This document shows positions 53,366 through 62,020 of a DNA stretch of 64,000 bases, one piece after another. A model generated the notes under the pieces. The model was not told the origin of the DNA and did not search any database. It saw only the letters and a list, made by a program, of their open reading frames with translations. This DNA comes from Leptolyngbya sp. 'hensonii'. Lineage in GTDB: Bacteria > Cyanobacteriota > Cyanobacteriia > GCF-001939115. The first letter of the stretch is position 1. Every line of letters begins with the position of its first letter. The position numbers and the translations under genes were made by a program. The DNA lies in NCBI RefSeq assembly GCF_001939115.1, contig NZ_MQTZ01000003.1:62001-126000 (forward strand), given 5' to 3'.

Positions 53366-53818
53366 ATGCAAGTTTCCTTTCGCGAGTTTGATCCCTTTGA
53401 TGTCTGGTTTTGGGTTGAGTTCAGCAATTACCCGTCCGAACTGGAAAAACAGTATATCGAGGAGGTGTTCAACTCCTGGTTTTTCCTGGGTAAATTGGGG
53501 GGCTTCAATGCGGAGAATCTCCAGGTGCAGGATACTGGTTTGGATCTCAGCTATATGGAATATGACGAGGGCAATGCTGAGGAGAGTTTGATGGCTCTCA
53601 TGCATAACATGGGTGATTTTGAATATGAGGGCAATTGGGGCCGGTGCTGGTTTGACCTGGGCACCAGCGATGCGATCGCCCTGGATGTCTTGATCAATGC
53701 CCTGCAACAGTTCAGCAAGGATTATGTGACAATCGAGCAGCTCATTCTTGGCGGCCAGAACGAAGATTGGCCGATCACTGGGAGCCGCAGCCGCGCCCGA
53801 TTTGCAGATGAAAATTAG
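53366..53818 (+). CDS. DUF3531-family protein
   Basis: 150 residues. The signature VSFREFDPFDVWFWVEFSN and the LGKLGGFNAENLQ, WGRCWFDLGTSDAIALDVL blocks are typical of DUF3531, a family confined to cyanobacteria and plastid-bearing eukaryotes. No signal peptide or membrane segment; probably a cytoplasmic protein. Function unknown. Confidence 0.9.
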   Translation: MQVSFREFDPFDVWFWVEFSNYPSELEKQYIEEVFNSWFFLGKLGGFNAENLQVQDTGLDLSYMEYDEGNAEESLMALMHNMGDFEYEGNWGRCWFDLGTSDAIALDVLINALQQFSKDYVTIEQLILGGQNEDWPITGSRSRARFADEN

Positions 53819-53948
53819 GGTGGGCCATTTTATCCAAAGCCAATCAAGGGGTCTGAGTCACTAAGGCTTGCGTTAGTTAACAACTTCTGAGGTCGGGTTC
53901 TAAAATTCGCCTAAGATTGCTGTTGATGGGCTGGTAACCGATGGGACC

Positions 53949-55553
53949 ATGCAAAGCAAAAGCTTCCCGATGGACCAGGCGCAGCAATTTCGGGAATTGC
54001 AGATGCAACTCCGCGATCGCTGGCAAACGCTGGAAACCTTTGACCTGAGCAGTGCCGATATTCTGGTAGTGCCCTCCCTCAGCCTGGATCAACGGGAATT
54101 GAAGAAGGTGGAAGGCTTTCATCACTATGAAGAGCGGCTCCTCTTTTCCTTGATTCGCCTGCGGAATCCCCAGACCCGTCTGGTTTACGTCACCTCTCAA
54201 CCCCTCCATCCCAGCATCATTGACTACTATCTCCAGTTGCTACCGGGTATTCCCTTTTCCCATGCCCGCGATCGCTTGCTCCTGTTTTCCACCTACGATT
54301 CCTCCCTCAAACCCCTGAGCCAGAAGATCCTGGAACGGCCTCGCCTGATCGAGCGCATTCGCCAATCCCTGCGGCAGCAGTCTTACATGATTTGTTTTAA
54401 CTCCACCACCCTGGAGCGGGATCTGGCTCTGCAGCTTCAGGTGCCCCTCTATGCCCTGGACCCGGCCCTGCTTTATTGGGGGACGAAGAGCGGCAGTCGG
54501 CAGATTTTCACCGAATGTGGCATTCCCCTCCCTGCCGGGAGTGGGCTGACCTGGAGCGTGGAGGAACTGGCGATCGCAGCGACAGAACTGTGGGAACAAA
54601 GGCCAGCTCTGCGTCGGATGGTGATTAAGTTGAATGAAGGGTTTTCGGGCGAGGGGAACGCCATGCTAGACCTGCGCCCAGTCCAGAGCGATCTGACCGA
54701 AGCCACGACCCAGAAGGAACGGGTGTCGTTGATGCGAGGCCGGTTTCTCCATCTGGGCTTCCAGGCCAAGGGGGAAACCTGGGAGAATTTCTCCAGCCGG
54801 ATTCCAGAATTGGGTGCGATCGCAGAGGAGTTCATCGAGGGGCAGGAAAAACGATCGCCGAGCGTGCAGGGCCGCATTGCCCCAACGGGGGAGGTGGAAA
54901 TCCTTTCCACCCACGATCAGATCCTCGGAGGACCGGATGGGCAAATTTACCTGGGTTGTCGATTTCCGGCAGAGGAGTCCTACCGACTGCGTTTGCAAGA
55001 ACTGGGCCGTCGGGTAGGTAAGAATCTGGCGGAGAAGGGAGCGATGGAGCGCTTTGGCGTGGATTTCCTGACCGTGCGTCGTCCTGGGATAGAAAGTCTG
55101 GAATGGGACATCTCTGCGATCGAAATTAACCTGCGCAAAGGGGGAACGACCCATCCCTTTATGACCCTGCGCCTACTCACCAATGGCCGCTATGACCTAT
55201 CCAGTGGCCTGTTCTACAGTCAGCAGGGGCGCTCCAAATATTACATTGCCACTGATAATTTGCAGAAAGAGCGGTATCAGGGCTTATTGCCCAATGATCT
55301 AATGGATGTGATTGCCCATCACCAACTCCATTTTGATTCTGGGACTGAGACAGGAACTGTGTTTCACCTGATGGGGTGTCTGTCTGAGTTCGGTAAGCTG
55401 GGCGTAACCAGCATCGGCAACTCTCCCCAACAAGCTGAGGAAATCTACAATAAGGTGGTTAAAGTTCTAGATGACGAGACCCAGCATCGGGCCAACCATC
55501 CCGCCTGGATGTCCCCCCCGGAACTACCCATTACCTGGAGAGGACGGGAATGA
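53949..55553 (+). CDS. PGM1-related ATP-grasp peptide ligase
   Basis: 534 residues. The C-terminal half is an ATP-grasp carboxylate-amine ligase: VIKLNEGFSGEGNAML (nucleotide-binding loop), IAEEFIEGQEKRSPSVQG, and ISAIEINLRKGGTTHPF near the metal site, followed by a PGM1_C-like region (VIAHHQLHFDSGTETGTVFHL). PGM1 joins peptide and amino acid parts in pheganomycin synthesis in Streptomyces. Cyanobacterial relatives stand alone, so the product here is unknown; there is no precursor peptide gene in the neighbourhood. MDQAQQF at 53970 is an alternative start. Confidence 0.82.
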   Translation: MQSKSFPMDQAQQFRELQMQLRDRWQTLETFDLSSADILVVPSLSLDQRELKKVEGFHHYEERLLFSLIRLRNPQTRLVYVTSQPLHPSIIDYYLQLLPGIPFSHARDRLLLFSTYDSSLKPLSQKILERPRLIERIRQSLRQQSYMICFNSTTLERDLALQLQVPLYALDPALLYWGTKSGSRQIFTECGIPLPAGSGLTWSVEELAIAATELWEQRPALRRMVIKLNEGFSGEGNAMLDLRPVQSDLTEATTQKERVSLMRGRFLHLGFQAKGETWENFSSRIPELGAIAEEFIEGQEKRSPSVQGRIAPTGEVEILSTHDQILGGPDGQIYLGCRFPAEESYRLRLQELGRRVGKNLAEKGAMERFGVDFLTVRRPGIESLEWDISAIEINLRKGGTTHPFMTLRLLTNGRYDLSSGLFYSQQGRSKYYIATDNLQKERYQGLLPNDLMDVIAHHQLHFDSGTETGTVFHLMGCLSEFGKLGVTSIGNSPQQAEEIYNKVVKVLDDETQHRANHPAWMSPPELPITWRGRE

Positions 55554-55602
55554 TGGGTTGCAGACGTTGTATGATGCTGTTGCCTTTGGAGACTTTCAAC
55601 TG

Positions 55603-55914
55603 ATGCTGTCTAAAGACACCTTGTTTGCCCTATCCCTGTTTCCCTATCTGGGGTTCCTCTGGTTTATGACCCGCTCTCGCCAGGTGCCCCGGTTGGCTCT
55701 GGTCGGTTTTTACATGACCCTGGTTTTTGTCGCCATCACCATCCCTGCCGGGATTTACGCCAGGGTGAAGTATGGTGCAGCCCTGGCCAATGTGGATTGG
55801 CTCCACGGGGGGGCAGAATTTTTTCTTACCCTGTCCAATATTCTGGTGGTCCTGGGCTTCCGGCAGGCAATCTTACAGCAGCGACAAGAATTATCAGATA
55901 TCAAGAAATCCTGA
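55603..55914 (+). CDS. DUF3593-family membrane protein
   Basis: 103 residues from ATG 55603. Three hydrophobic helices: LFALSLFPYLGFLWFM, LALVGFYMTLVFVAITIPAGIYA and AEFFLTLSNILVVLGF. DWLHGGAEFFLTLSN is the family signature. DUF3593 proteins occur in cyanobacteria and chloroplasts and are of unknown function. A longer frame starting at 55471 would overlap the ligase gene by 83 nt with unlikely sequence. Confidence 0.85.
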   Translation: MLSKDTLFALSLFPYLGFLWFMTRSRQVPRLALVGFYMTLVFVAITIPAGIYARVKYGAALANVDWLHGGAEFFLTLSNILVVLGFRQAILQQRQELSDIKKS

Positions 55915-56386
55915 CTTCCGGTTCTAGACGTTTAGTTGAACTTGTTTAGCCAACATCCGCTCATCGCAACATGAACGGCGAAAACTCGTTAGAGCAGGTA
56001 ATCCGGGAAGAAAATACACCTACCTCTCTACCAGTGCTGACGATCGGGAGCGTCCATCGGCTGAGTGAGCGCGAATACCGGGAAGACTGTGCTGTTAGCA
56101 TTGCTGAAATTGCCCTGGAAATCGACAACTATTTAGGGGCAGGTCGGCTCTTTATTCCATGGATGACGAGGGGTTAGTCAATATTGTTAGTCCAACCAAT
56201 TGTTGAATGGACATGGACCATAATATTTTGTCTCTTGAGTTGCAAAGATTGTCGCCGTCCAGGCAGCCCAAACGCGATAAAGTTCCGATTTGAAATCAAA
56301 TCGCAGACTTGATTTCTCCCCTCCGCACTCCCCGTTATGATAAGTGTATTCACGGGTATCATGTCCGCGATCCCATACTCGGCTCT
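55915..56386. other. Mostly unannotated gap before the kinase gene
   Basis: 472 bp. Only a weak small ORF (55971-56177) is seen; the rest shows no gene or strong hairpin. CCAACCAATTG (56190-56201) and neighbouring AT-rich DNA could hold the kinase promoter, but no motif is convincing. Confidence 0.4.
55971..56177 (+). CDS. Possible small protein (68 aa), unrecognised
   Basis: MNGENSLEQVIREEN...LEIDNYLGAGRLFIP. The composition is protein-like (acidic, with a plausible helix EDCAVSIAEIALEIDNYL). There is no clear ribosome site and no recognised family. It could be a genuine small protein, the remnant of a longer gene, or chance. No link to the neighbours is visible. Confidence 0.3.
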   Translation: MNGENSLEQVIREENTPTSLPVLTIGSVHRLSEREYREDCAVSIAEIALEIDNYLGAGRLFIPWMTRG

Positions 56387-58261
56387 ATGAGTTACTGCCT
56401 TAATCCTGACTGTGTTGAGCCTCAAAACCCTCTGCCAGCAAAGTTTTGCCAATGTTGTGGGTCCCTGTTGCTGCTGAAGGAGCGTTATCGAGCCCTCTTG
56501 CCGATCGGAGAGGGAGGATTTGGCAGAACCTATGTGGCTGTGGATGAACATCGGTTACAGACTCGCTGTGTAATCAAGCAATTTGTGCCCCAGACGCTGG
56601 GGTCCAATACTCTCCGACAGGCTTCCCTCGATCGGGCCATTCGGCTGTTTAATCAGGAGGCCATGCGACTGGATGAACTGGGGGAGCATCCCCAAATCCC
56701 GACGCTGCTCGCCTATTTTGAGCAGGAGAAACGACTATACCTGGTGCAGCAGTTCATCGAAGGCTATAACCTGTTTCAAGAGCTGCATCTGCGCGGTCCC
56801 TTCAATGAACCGGAAATCCGCTCCCTGCTTGCCGATCTGCTGCCGGTCCTGACCTTTATCCATGAACGGAATGTGATTCACCGGGATATTAAACCGGCCA
56901 ATATCATCCGCTCTAAGGGAAGCAAACAGTTGGTACTGATTGACTTTGGAGTGGCCAAGCAACTATCCACTTCTCCCCTGACCAAGGCGGTGGGGACAAA
57001 AATTGGCACAGAGGGCTACGCGCCGATCGAACAATGGCGGGGAGGCAAAGCCTATCCGGCCAGTGACCTCTATAGCCTGGGTGCAACTTGCGTTCATCTG
57101 CTGACAAGGGTCAAGCCCGACAGCCTGTTTGATCCGATGGCCGGTCGCTGGATCTGGCGAGATCATCTGGCAAGTATGGGGGTCAAGATCAGCGATCGCC
57201 TGGAACAGATTCTGGACAAACTACTCAAAGATGCAGTCGTAGAGCGGTATCAATCTGCCAGTGAAGTCCTGCGGGAACTGGACGCGATCGATGGATTGCC
57301 CCCCGCCCCACCCCGTCCCCTCGCAGCGCCAGTCCCCCCTCTCCCCGATTACAATGGCCCCCCGTCTGGGCAATTCTGGCAAAACTATCAGACGCTGGTG
57401 GGGCACACCGATCGGATTCGCGCCATTGCGATCAGTCCAGATGGAAAACGGCTGGCCAGTGCTAGCAGCGATAAAACAATCCGGCTCTGGGATCTGGAAA
57501 CTTCCACATTCCTCCATAGCCTGACCGATCATATCGGCGCAGTTCATGCCGTGCTGATTCACCCTAATCGGCAGATCCTGCTCAGTGGGAGTAGCGATAA
57601 AACGATCCGGCTCTGGCACCTGGAGAAGGGGAAACTTCTGCATACCTTTGTAGACCATATTAATTGGGTCAATGCGCTGGCCCTGGAAACCAGAGGACAA
57701 CTTCTGGTCAGCGGCAGTGACGATCGAACCGTTCGCATCTGGGATTTAAAAACTGGCACCCTGATGCAAACCCTGACAGGGCACACAGGCCCTGTGCATG
57801 CAGTTGCGATCAGCCCCGATGGGCAGGTCCTGGCCAGTGGTAGCGGCGATCGAACGGTGCGACTCTGGCAATTGGAATCAGGCCAGAGCCTGGCCACTCC
57901 GATTCGCCATGCCAGCCGCATCAACTCGGTTGTGATCAGTCCCAACGGCCAAATTCTGGTCAGCGGGGGCGATGACAGCACCATCAAGGTCTGGAATCTC
58001 AAAACGAATCAGATGATGCATATCCTGACAGCCCATTCTGATGCCGTTTCTTCCCTGGCCATCAGTGCAGATAGTCGGAGCCTGATCAGTGGGAGCCACG
58101 ATACCACCGTTAAAGTTTGGGAGCTGGCTTCTGGTAAACTCATTCACACCCTGAATGGACATAGCTGGTGGGTGAATGCGGTTGCGATCAGTCCCAATGG
58201 CCAAATCATTGCCAGTGGCAGTGCCGATAAGGTGATTAAGCTGTGGCGGATCAGCCGATAG
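56387..58261 (+). CDS. Ser/Thr protein kinase with zinc-ribbon start and WD40 tail
   Basis: 624 residues from ATG 56387. A rubredoxin-like zinc ribbon starts the protein (CLNPDC...FCQCCG). The kinase domain (about 35-315) has GEGGFGRTY, a Lys in CVIKQF, HRDIKPANI and DFGVAKQL. A proline-rich linker leads into seven WD40 repeats (about 333-624), for example GHTDRIRAIAISPD and GHSWWVNAVAISPNG. No membrane segment is seen. Such kinases are common in cyanobacteria; the WD40 part probably selects the substrate. An earlier ATG at 56309 would add 26 residues before the zinc ribbon and is not preferred. Confidence 0.9.
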   Translation: MSYCLNPDCVEPQNPLPAKFCQCCGSLLLLKERYRALLPIGEGGFGRTYVAVDEHRLQTRCVIKQFVPQTLGSNTLRQASLDRAIRLFNQEAMRLDELGEHPQIPTLLAYFEQEKRLYLVQQFIEGYNLFQELHLRGPFNEPEIRSLLADLLPVLTFIHERNVIHRDIKPANIIRSKGSKQLVLIDFGVAKQLSTSPLTKAVGTKIGTEGYAPIEQWRGGKAYPASDLYSLGATCVHLLTRVKPDSLFDPMAGRWIWRDHLASMGVKISDRLEQILDKLLKDAVVERYQSASEVLRELDAIDGLPPAPPRPLAAPVPPLPDYNGPPSGQFWQNYQTLVGHTDRIRAIAISPDGKRLASASSDKTIRLWDLETSTFLHSLTDHIGAVHAVLIHPNRQILLSGSSDKTIRLWHLEKGKLLHTFVDHINWVNALALETRGQLLVSGSDDRTVRIWDLKTGTLMQTLTGHTGPVHAVAISPDGQVLASGSGDRTVRLWQLESGQSLATPIRHASRINSVVISPNGQILVSGGDDSTIKVWNLKTNQMMHILTAHSDAVSSLAISADSRSLISGSHDTTVKVWELASGKLIHTLNGHSWWVNAVAISPNGQIIASGSADKVIKLWRISR

Positions 58262-58346
58262 GCGGATACTCTGACAGATTTTTTTAATATCAGGGAATTA
58301 TTGATCAGGGTCCGGTGTTACAGGGGACACGACCCAACCCGATGAA

Positions 58347-58380
58347 CAACCAAGGCAGCTTAACTGAATTGCCCTGGTTG
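58347..58380 (+). terminator. Imperfect hairpin after the kinase gene
   Basis: CAACCAAGGCA (58347-58357) faces TGCCCTGGTTG (58370-58380) with one A-C mismatch (10 of 11 paired). The T-run is lacking, so this is a weak terminator candidate about 90 nt after the stop. Confidence 0.35.
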
Positions 58381-58544
58381 AGCTAAAACATCGAGAAATT
58401 GGTTATTATACCGATTCAAAACTAAAGGGCTTGTAGGCAAGGGAGACGTTGCCCACAATGCCTGTGCTGAACGCCTGGGTTAGAATCACAATCCGGAATA
58501 AGGTCTGAGTTCAGAGATATGCTTTTTGAATAACGTTGGGGGAG

Positions 58545-61007
58545 ATGGTGTTGTTACACAAACGAGCCGGGTTTGATTCGGGTCGAGCCACCAAAATACT
58601 GAGTGGGTTGTTGCTGGGGTTCTGGTTCCATTTGACAGTGGCGCTCTTACCAGCCGCCGCCAGGACAGTCCTTGGCGTGGTCCGTAGTCCAGATAATGCG
58701 ACTCAATGGTCAGATATCGTCGATCGTCTAAGAGAGATGGGGACAGCCTATCAGACGATCGACCTGCAACAGCTCCAGCGGCCTCAGGACCTGGAGGGCA
58801 TCACGGTCATCTTCCTGCCCAACCTCAAAGGTCTGACGAAGGAACAGGTGCAACTGTTCCAGGACTGGGTCAGTCAGGGAGGACGGATCATTGCCAGTGG
58901 CCCGATCGGGAATAATGCCTCCCCGTCGATCAGCCAGACCCTGCAGGCTCTGAAAGTAACTTACGCTGCCCCCACTACCGATAAAGGCGGGTTCGATAGT
59001 CGCTGGTTAAAGACCGTTCTGGAACAAAATGAACCTGGGGCTGTAACCCCTACCCCCCCAAGGGTCAGTCCGGCAACGGCAGGGGCGGCGATAGCTGGAA
59101 CCTGGCCTGTGGAGACCAAGACCACCTCAACTGGGGGCAAGCCCTGGTCGATGGACGAGGAGATACCGGTTTCAGAAGACCCGGCAGAACAGGTGGCCCC
59201 TCCCGGCGCTGAAGTCACAGCAGGGCCATTGCCGATCAATGCCCTGGATGCGATCGCCCTACGGCAAGAGCTGGAAAATCTGATTGGTCGGGTGGAAAGT
59301 GCCCTTTTGGCGGTCAATGCTGCGGCTGCAAATCCAGCCAATCTCCAATCTTCCCAATTGAAGGCGATGACGATCGCCCCCACCGCCGCTGATCAGGCAT
59401 CTCCCGCAGGGGCTAACGCTTTGGCCACAGCCCGCCAGTTGATTCGAGCCTTTTCTGAATCCGTCGAGCAGGGTGATTATGCCATGGCTCGCCGTCAGTG
59501 GCTGCAGGCCCGGCAATTGTTATGGGACAGCTATCCCCTGGATCAGCCCTTTGCCCAACCTGAAATCCGCGCTGTTTGGCTTGATCGGGGCACCATTGTT
59601 CAGGCAGGCTCCGAAAAAGAACTGGCGCTCATGTTCGATCGCCTGGCCGCCGCCCGGATCAACACCATTTTCCTGGAAACGATCAATGCCGGTTACCCCA
59701 TCTATCCCAGCAAGATCGCTCCCCGACAGAACCCCCTGACTAAAGGCTGGGACCCACTGGCAGCAGCGGTCAAACTGGCCCATGAGCGGGGGATGGAATT
59801 GCATGCCTGGGTTTGGGTATTTGCCGCTGGCAATCAGAAGCACAATAAACTGGTGCAGCTCCCGGTTAGCTATCCCGGTCCCATCCTGGAAGCCCATCCA
59901 GATTGGGCCAACCGGGATAATCAGGGTAGGATTGTCCCTCTTGGTCAGAACAAACCCTTTCTGGACCCGGCTAACCCTGAGGTGCGAGCCTATTTGCTCC
60001 AGATCTTCACCGAAATTGCCACCCGTTATGAGGTGGATGGTCTCCATTTGGACTATATTCGCTACCCCTTCCAAGATCCCAGTGCCGATCGGACCTATGG
60101 CTATGGAATGGCCGCCCGCCAGCAATTCAAACGCCTGACCGGGGTGGATCCGATTACCCTGTCGCCCCGTAATCCGGATCGATCGGCCCAGATGCTGTGG
60201 CAACAGTGGACTGATTTTCGTACCCAGCAGGTGAACAGTTTTGTGGCAGAGGTGGCCCAGACCCTGCGGCCAAAGCGGCCCCGCCTGATCCTGTCAGCGG
60301 CAGTCTTTCCCATTTCAGAATTTGAGCGTTTGCAGAAGCTGCAACAGCAATGGGAAGTCTGGGCCAGGGAGGGCAATGTAGACCTGATTGTGCCCATGTC
60401 CTATGCCGCCGATACCAATCGCTTTCAGCGAATTGTGCAGCCCTGGCTGATGCAGGTGGATCTGGGTGGGGCTCTGGTCATGCCCGGTATCTACCTGTTT
60501 AAGTTGCCCGAGTTAATGACGATCGACCAGATTCAGGCGATTCGCAATCTTTCGGGGGGTGGATATTCTCTGTTTGCCATGCAGCACTTCAGCGATCGGC
60601 TGCAGTTGATTTTCAGTCAGACTCAGAAGCTCCCCCAACCCATTCCCCAGGAACCGATTCCCTACCGCCAACCCTTTGCCACAGCCGCGATCCGGTATGC
60701 CGGGTTGCAACGAGAGTGGGAATTCCTGATTACAAGAGGCAAATTGCGGTTTCGGGAAAAGGAATTAGTGAATTGGCGTACCCAGTCAGAAGCCGTAGCA
60801 GTCGCTTTGAGCCAACTGGCAGAACAACCGACCCCAGCCCATCTAGATCGGGCCATGGAACTGACAGGTGAATTTCGGGGTCAGTTTCGAGACTTACTGC
60901 GCCTGCCTGCTCTGGGACAGTCCTATCAGGTCAATACCTGGGAAAACCAGTTGACTGCCATCGATCGCCTGCTGCAATATGGCAAACGCACTGCCTTCCG
61001 CAGTTAG
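58545..61007 (+). CDS. GHL10-type glycoside hydrolase, exported
   Basis: 820 residues. An N-terminal signal region (about 15-40, ATKILSGLLLGFWFHLTVALLPAAA) and an N-terminal domain of about 130 residues with GATase/DUF4350-like appearance (VIFLPNLKGL, WVSQGGRIIASGP) precede a flexible Pro/Ala-rich stretch and the GHL10 domain (about 345-690): AVWLDRGTIVQAGS, NTIFLETINAGY, HAWVWVFAAGN, DGLHLDYIRYPF, LILSAAVFP. The GHL10 family is a TIM-barrel glycosidase related to GH10/GH13 relatives of uncertain substrate, probably acting on extracellular polysaccharide. The start is ambiguous: TTG 58536, ATG 58545, GTG 58548 and TTG 58551 lie around a GGGGGAG (58538-58544). Confidence 0.88.
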   Translation: MVLLHKRAGFDSGRATKILSGLLLGFWFHLTVALLPAAARTVLGVVRSPDNATQWSDIVDRLREMGTAYQTIDLQQLQRPQDLEGITVIFLPNLKGLTKEQVQLFQDWVSQGGRIIASGPIGNNASPSISQTLQALKVTYAAPTTDKGGFDSRWLKTVLEQNEPGAVTPTPPRVSPATAGAAIAGTWPVETKTTSTGGKPWSMDEEIPVSEDPAEQVAPPGAEVTAGPLPINALDAIALRQELENLIGRVESALLAVNAAAANPANLQSSQLKAMTIAPTAADQASPAGANALATARQLIRAFSESVEQGDYAMARRQWLQARQLLWDSYPLDQPFAQPEIRAVWLDRGTIVQAGSEKELALMFDRLAAARINTIFLETINAGYPIYPSKIAPRQNPLTKGWDPLAAAVKLAHERGMELHAWVWVFAAGNQKHNKLVQLPVSYPGPILEAHPDWANRDNQGRIVPLGQNKPFLDPANPEVRAYLLQIFTEIATRYEVDGLHLDYIRYPFQDPSADRTYGYGMAARQQFKRLTGVDPITLSPRNPDRSAQMLWQQWTDFRTQQVNSFVAEVAQTLRPKRPRLILSAAVFPISEFERLQKLQQQWEVWAREGNVDLIVPMSYAADTNRFQRIVQPWLMQVDLGGALVMPGIYLFKLPELMTIDQIQAIRNLSGGGYSLFAMQHFSDRLQLIFSQTQKLPQPIPQEPIPYRQPFATAAIRYAGLQREWEFLITRGKLRFREKELVNWRTQSEAVAVALSQLAEQPTPAHLDRAMELTGEFRGQFRDLLRLPALGQSYQVNTWENQLTAIDRLLQYGKRTAFRS

Positions 61008-61017
61008 GCGTGGCATC

Positions 61018-61377
61018 ATGCTACCTCCGCTCTATCACGAGTCCTACAGAGAATTCCAGCGCCTGTTAACCGGCTTGCAAGATCAGGTGGTCCAGGCCAA
61101 TCCCGATCGGGTCAGGCTACAGGCGGAATTTCTCAAGGTCCAGCAATTCTTTCAACTGCAAATCCTGACCCTTAATCCGGGGGATGGGGCGATCTCCCAG
61201 CGGTTGCAAGCCCTCCAGACTGAAACCAATAAGCAACTGCGGTTGCTCGCTGTGGATATTTCGTTTCTACAGGCGGCTCGCCAGCCCGCCACCACCCAGC
61301 AACGGCAGGCCCAGATCCGCGATCGGTTGACGACCCTGGCGGGCTACTGTGAGGTTGTACTGCAGGGGAAGGCATGA
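61018..61377 (+). CDS. patD: PatD-like small protein (heterocyst frequency control type)
   Basis: 119 residues from ATG 61018, 10 nt after the GHL10 stop. Mostly helical: PLYHESYREFQRLLTGLQDQVV, FLKVQQFFQLQILTLNPGDG, FLQAARQPATTQQRQAQIRDRL. The QLRLLAVDISFLQAARQPATT block resembles PatD, a heterocyst-frequency protein of Anabaena that also occurs in non-heterocystous cyanobacteria. The assignment is from recall and less sure than the others. An in-frame ATG at 60979 lies inside the preceding gene. Transcribed together with the GHL10 and zinc-ribbon genes. Confidence 0.6.
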   Translation: MLPPLYHESYREFQRLLTGLQDQVVQANPDRVRLQAEFLKVQQFFQLQILTLNPGDGAISQRLQALQTETNKQLRLLAVDISFLQAARQPATTQQRQAQIRDRLTTLAGYCEVVLQGKA

Positions 61378-61438
61378 TCTTTCCCTGGCCTTAACCTTTT
61401 CCGGTACCCTATATCCTGTACCTTCATCGAAGTCAGCC

Positions 61439-62014
61439 ATGCATTGTCCCAAAGACCGGAAGATACTCCTGGTGAACAGTCAGATCAGTGGTGATCTCGC
61501 AGTCAAATGTTGCCCAGACTGCAAAGGCACCTGGATTCCGGCTGAACAATACGAGGCATGGCAGGCCAGACAACCTCAGAGCAATCAGGACGTTTTCCCG
61601 GAAACCCTGGATGTGGAGTATGTTCAGTCTCCCTTTGATGCCAAAGGAGGGCTGTGTCCTGATTGTAGGCATTACCTGTCTCGGGCCAGGGTGGGACTGA
61701 AGACGCCCTTCTACGTAGAACGCTGTCTGGAGTGCGGCGGCATCTGGTGCGACTATGGGGAGTGGGAGGTGCTGGAAAAGCTGGGCCTCCATACTTCAAT
61801 TCAGCGGTTATTTTCCAGTGAGTGGCAGGCCAGGGCCAGGGAGCGGGAGCATCTCTCCCAGGAGCGGCAAGCCATGATCGATAAGTTGGGTCAGGAACTG
61901 GCTGATCAGGTGTTTGGTCTGGCCGATGCCCTGCAGGATCACCCGAATGGAGATTTTGGGGTAGCTTATCTCATGCGTCGCTTCGATCGGCCTGTGTCCA
62001 CGGAGAATAGGTGA
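61439..62014 (+). CDS. Double TFIIB-type zinc-ribbon protein
   Basis: 191 residues with two zinc-ribbon units of the zf-TFIIB type: MHCPKD...CCPDCKGTWI and GLCPDCRHYL...RCLECGGIWC. A helical, charged C-terminal part (AREREHLSQERQAMI) follows. Such proteins bind zinc and are of unknown function; a role in protein interaction is likely. The start at 61439 places the first Cys pair at the beginning, as in relatives. The gene is 60 bp after the PatD-like gene and convergent with the histidine kinase. Confidence 0.85.
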   Translation: MHCPKDRKILLVNSQISGDLAVKCCPDCKGTWIPAEQYEAWQARQPQSNQDVFPETLDVEYVQSPFDAKGGLCPDCRHYLSRARVGLKTPFYVERCLECGGIWCDYGEWEVLEKLGLHTSIQRLFSSEWQARAREREHLSQERQAMIDKLGQELADQVFGLADALQDHPNGDFGVAYLMRRFDRPVSTENR

Positions 62015-62020
62015 CCAGAA

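Noticed and set aside
52906-53427. 173-residue minus-strand ORF with three repeated 35-residue blocks
   Set aside because: It is created by the 105-bp tandem array, whose length is a multiple of 3. The repeated DNA is hairpin-rich and no ribosome site or protein-like composition is seen.
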